A DNA stretch of 7,526 nucleotides from a bacterium (GTDB taxonomy: Bacteria > SZUA-79 > Acidulodesulfobacterales > Acidulodesulfobacteraceae): the NCBI GenBank assembly GCA_021788495.1, contig JAJYKQ010000049.1, forward strand, positions 1 through 7,526, given 5' to 3'. Within the stretch, counting starts at the first letter, position 1. Every line of letters begins with the position of its first letter. This document shows, in pieces, positions 6,337 through 7,526 of this stretch. The notes under the pieces are model-generated. The model was given only the letters and a program-made list of their open reading frames with translations. It was not told the origin of the DNA and did not search any database. A program made the translations under genes and the position numbers.

Positions 6337-7260
6337 TTAAAAACCTTTTTCGTTAAGAACTTTTAACGGTTCCGAAATCATATCGCTGAATTCCGCTTCT
6401 TTTTTTGAAAAACCGAACGCTAATGCCATTAACTGCGTCAGATAAACAATAGGGAGTTCGGAGTCCTTTCCAAATTTCTCGACTATCTTAGGCTGATTGA
6501 CGTCTAATGCGCCGGCGCATTTAGGGCATATAAGAGCTATAACGTCGGCTCCGGCTTTTTTAGCCTTTGAAATCGTCTGAGAGCATAAGGTAAAGGATGT
6601 TTCCTCGTCCTGAACTACGTTTCTGCCGCCGCAGCACTGCACTTCATTGCCGTAAAAAACAGTTTCCGCACCTAATGCTTCTAAAAATTCATGCATGAAA
6701 CGGGGTCTTTCTGAATTATCCATTTTAGGTTTTTTATCCGTAAAGGTGTACATAGAAGGTCTGGAATAAAGGCATCCATAATAAGGAGCTACTTTAAGTC
6801 CTTTAAGGGGTTTAACGACGTTCTTTTTTACTTCTTCTACGCCTTTTTCGTTATACAAAAACTCGAGAATGTGTCTTGCTTCGCCGTCCGGAATATATTC
6901 CTCGTTAAATTCGCCCGCTTCTTTAAATATTTCGTTAACGGCGGAAAGTTCGTTTTGGTTTTCCTTAACCCTCGCAATAGACCTGCTGAATTCGTGGTAG
7001 CATACCGAGCAAGCCATAACTAAATTTTTAGAGCCGAGCCTGTTTTTAGCAAGCATCATATTTCTAAGGGGCATATACATAGAAGCCGCCCCCTTTGATT
7101 TCATTTCGCCTATTCCGCAGCAGTTATAATCCGGAATTTCGACAAGTTCTATACCCATTTTTTTTGAAACTAATTTTGAACTATTATTGTAAGCTCTGTC
7201 TATAGTCAATAATGCGCAACCAGGATAATACGCAGCTTGATTTTCTTTTAATTTATCCAT
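6337..7260 (-). CDS. hdrB: Heterodisulfide reductase-like subunit B (HdrB), two CCG domains
   Basis: Subunit of a heterodisulfide-reductase-type complex. HdrB holds two non-cubane [4Fe-4S] clusters in CCG domains and carries out disulfide/thiol redox chemistry, receiving electrons through HdrC. The 307-residue product has both cysteine motifs complete: C15, C47-C48, C84 and C87 in the N-terminal half (YYPGC, NCCG, CSVC), and C163, C209-C210, C245 and C248 in the C-terminal half (YYGC, QCCGGR, CPKC). The length is normal for HdrB. The gap C163 to C209 (45 residues between) is longer than the first motif's gap (31), with an insertion around 170-187. The ATG overlaps nothing and lies 4 bases after the hdrC stop; a GGGGG about 9 bases upstream, inside hdrC, is the likely ribosome site. 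No hdrA is visible, so whether this serves a methanogen-like HdrABC, a sulfate-reducer complex or an sHdr sulfur-oxidation complex cannot be decided. CCG proteins of glycolate/lactate oxidase type are an alternative, but the HdrC neighbour argues for HdrB. Confidence 0.88.
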   Translation of the reverse strand: MDKLKENQAAYYPGCALLTIDRAYNNSSKLVSKKMGIELVEIPDYNCCGIGEMKSKGAASMYMPLRNMMLAKNRLGSKNLVMACSVCYHEFSRSIARVKENQNELSAVNEIFKEAGEFNEEYIPDGEARHILEFLYNEKGVEEVKKNVVKPLKGLKVAPYYGCLYSRPSMYTFTDKKPKMDNSERPRFMHEFLEALGAETVFYGNEVQCCGGRNVVQDEETSFTLCSQTISKAKKAGADVIALICPKCAGALDVNQPKIVEKFGKDSELPIVYLTQLMALAFGFSKKEAEFSDMISEPLKVLNEKGF

Positions 7261-7264
7261 TTAT

Positions 7265-7526
7265 CTAAACCCCCGCTTCGGTGTTTTCAATTGTATTTAG
7301 TTTACGTAAATAATTTTCCATAGCTTCTTCAGAACTGCTCCAGTTATGAGGCTTGCCCAGCCTTAATACGGAAAATGCCCTGCCGTCTTTAACCATTTTA
7401 AAAATAGCGTCTCTTTCTATCTTTCCGAGCAGTTCTTTCGTTCTGCCGGATTTTTGCATTGCGTATGTATGAAGCTTAGCGAGATCCAACCTTCCGTGAC
7501 CTATTATCATGTCTTCGTATATTTTT
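7265..7526 (-). CDS. hdrC: Heterodisulfide reductase-like subunit C (HdrC), C-terminal part, cut by window edge
   Basis: The last 86 codons of a gene that enters from the right edge; the frame is open up to 7525, so the in-frame ATG at 7508-7510 is internal and not the start. The fragment is helical, with GHGRLDLAKLHTYAMQKSG followed by a helix with MVKDGRAFSV and an acidic C-terminus. This pattern (..GR.....LH.YAM..G.......MVK.GR) fits the helical C-terminal domain of HdrC, which follows the two ferredoxin-type [4Fe-4S] sites. Those Cys motifs would lie in the missing part, and none is seen here. The tight 4-base spacing to hdrB on the same strand supports the reading, since HdrC passes electrons to HdrB. 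Another iron-sulfur partner of a CCG protein cannot be excluded from the fragment alone. Confidence 0.7.
   Translation of the reverse strand, partial: KIYEDMIIGHGRLDLAKLHTYAMQKSGRTKELLGKIERDAIFKMVKDGRAFSVLRLGKPHNWSSSEEAMENYLRKLNTIENTEAGV

Noticed and set aside
7508..7510. ATG as the start of a separate small 81-residue protein
   Set aside because: The frame stays open upstream to the window edge and the sequence matches an HdrC C-terminus, so this Met is internal.

Overview
The window is AT-rich bacterial DNA, tightly packed with genes. It holds three blocks: a type IV pilus assembly operon on the minus strand (pilM-pilN-pilO-pilP-pilQ, followed by the start of folE2), one divergent membrane glycosyltransferase gene on the plus strand, and the end of a minus-strand heterodisulfide-reductase-like pair (hdrC-hdrB). 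PilMNOPQ with a secretin means a Gram-negative, diderm cell. HdrBC suggests an anaerobe or sulfur/sulfate metaboliser. AT richness, PilMNOPQ, FolE2 and HdrBC together would fit a deltaproteobacteria-like lineage, for example the Acidulodesulfobacterales/Sva0485 type. That placement is a guess from gene content, not a result.

Layout from left to right: 1-189 is the N-terminal end of folE2 (minus, cut by the window edge). 234-4526 is pilQ, pilP, pilO, pilN and pilM, read right to left. The first three genes are almost fused: one base separates pilM from pilN and one base separates pilN from pilO. 4527-4757 is a very AT-rich divergent intergenic region. It carries a clear sigma70-type promoter for the pil operon (TTGACA, 17 bases, TATTTT) with a leader of about 100 nt, and a TATAAT box just upstream of the glycosyltransferase. 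4758-6314 is a GT39/ArnT-like polytopic glycosyltransferase. 6315-6336 is a short convergent gap next to a weak hairpin. 6337-7260 is hdrB with two intact CCG cysteine motifs, and 7265-7526 is the C-terminal end of an hdrC-like gene cut by the window edge.

How the genes work together: PilM (cytoplasmic actin-like ring) binds the N-terminus of PilN. PilN and PilO form the inner-membrane/periplasmic alignment subcomplex. PilP bridges it to the secretin PilQ, the outer-membrane pore for the pilus. All five alignment-complex parts are present in canonical order and look intact. FolE2 makes the first pterin precursor of folate and is probably just downstream in the same transcription unit. The glycosyltransferase would move a sugar from a polyprenyl carrier onto an extracytoplasmic acceptor, which is not identifiable here. 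HdrBC is an electron-transfer module of an Hdr complex whose other subunits lie beyond the right edge.

I found no CRISPR, transposon, tRNA, rRNA or phage signal, and no clear undescribed system. The points most worth a second look are modest: a minimal secretin without AMIN domains, a PilP with an atypical N-terminus, a Lys/Pro-rich PilO tail, a variant motif in the glycosyltransferase, and folE2 where aroK/aroB is often found next to pilQ.
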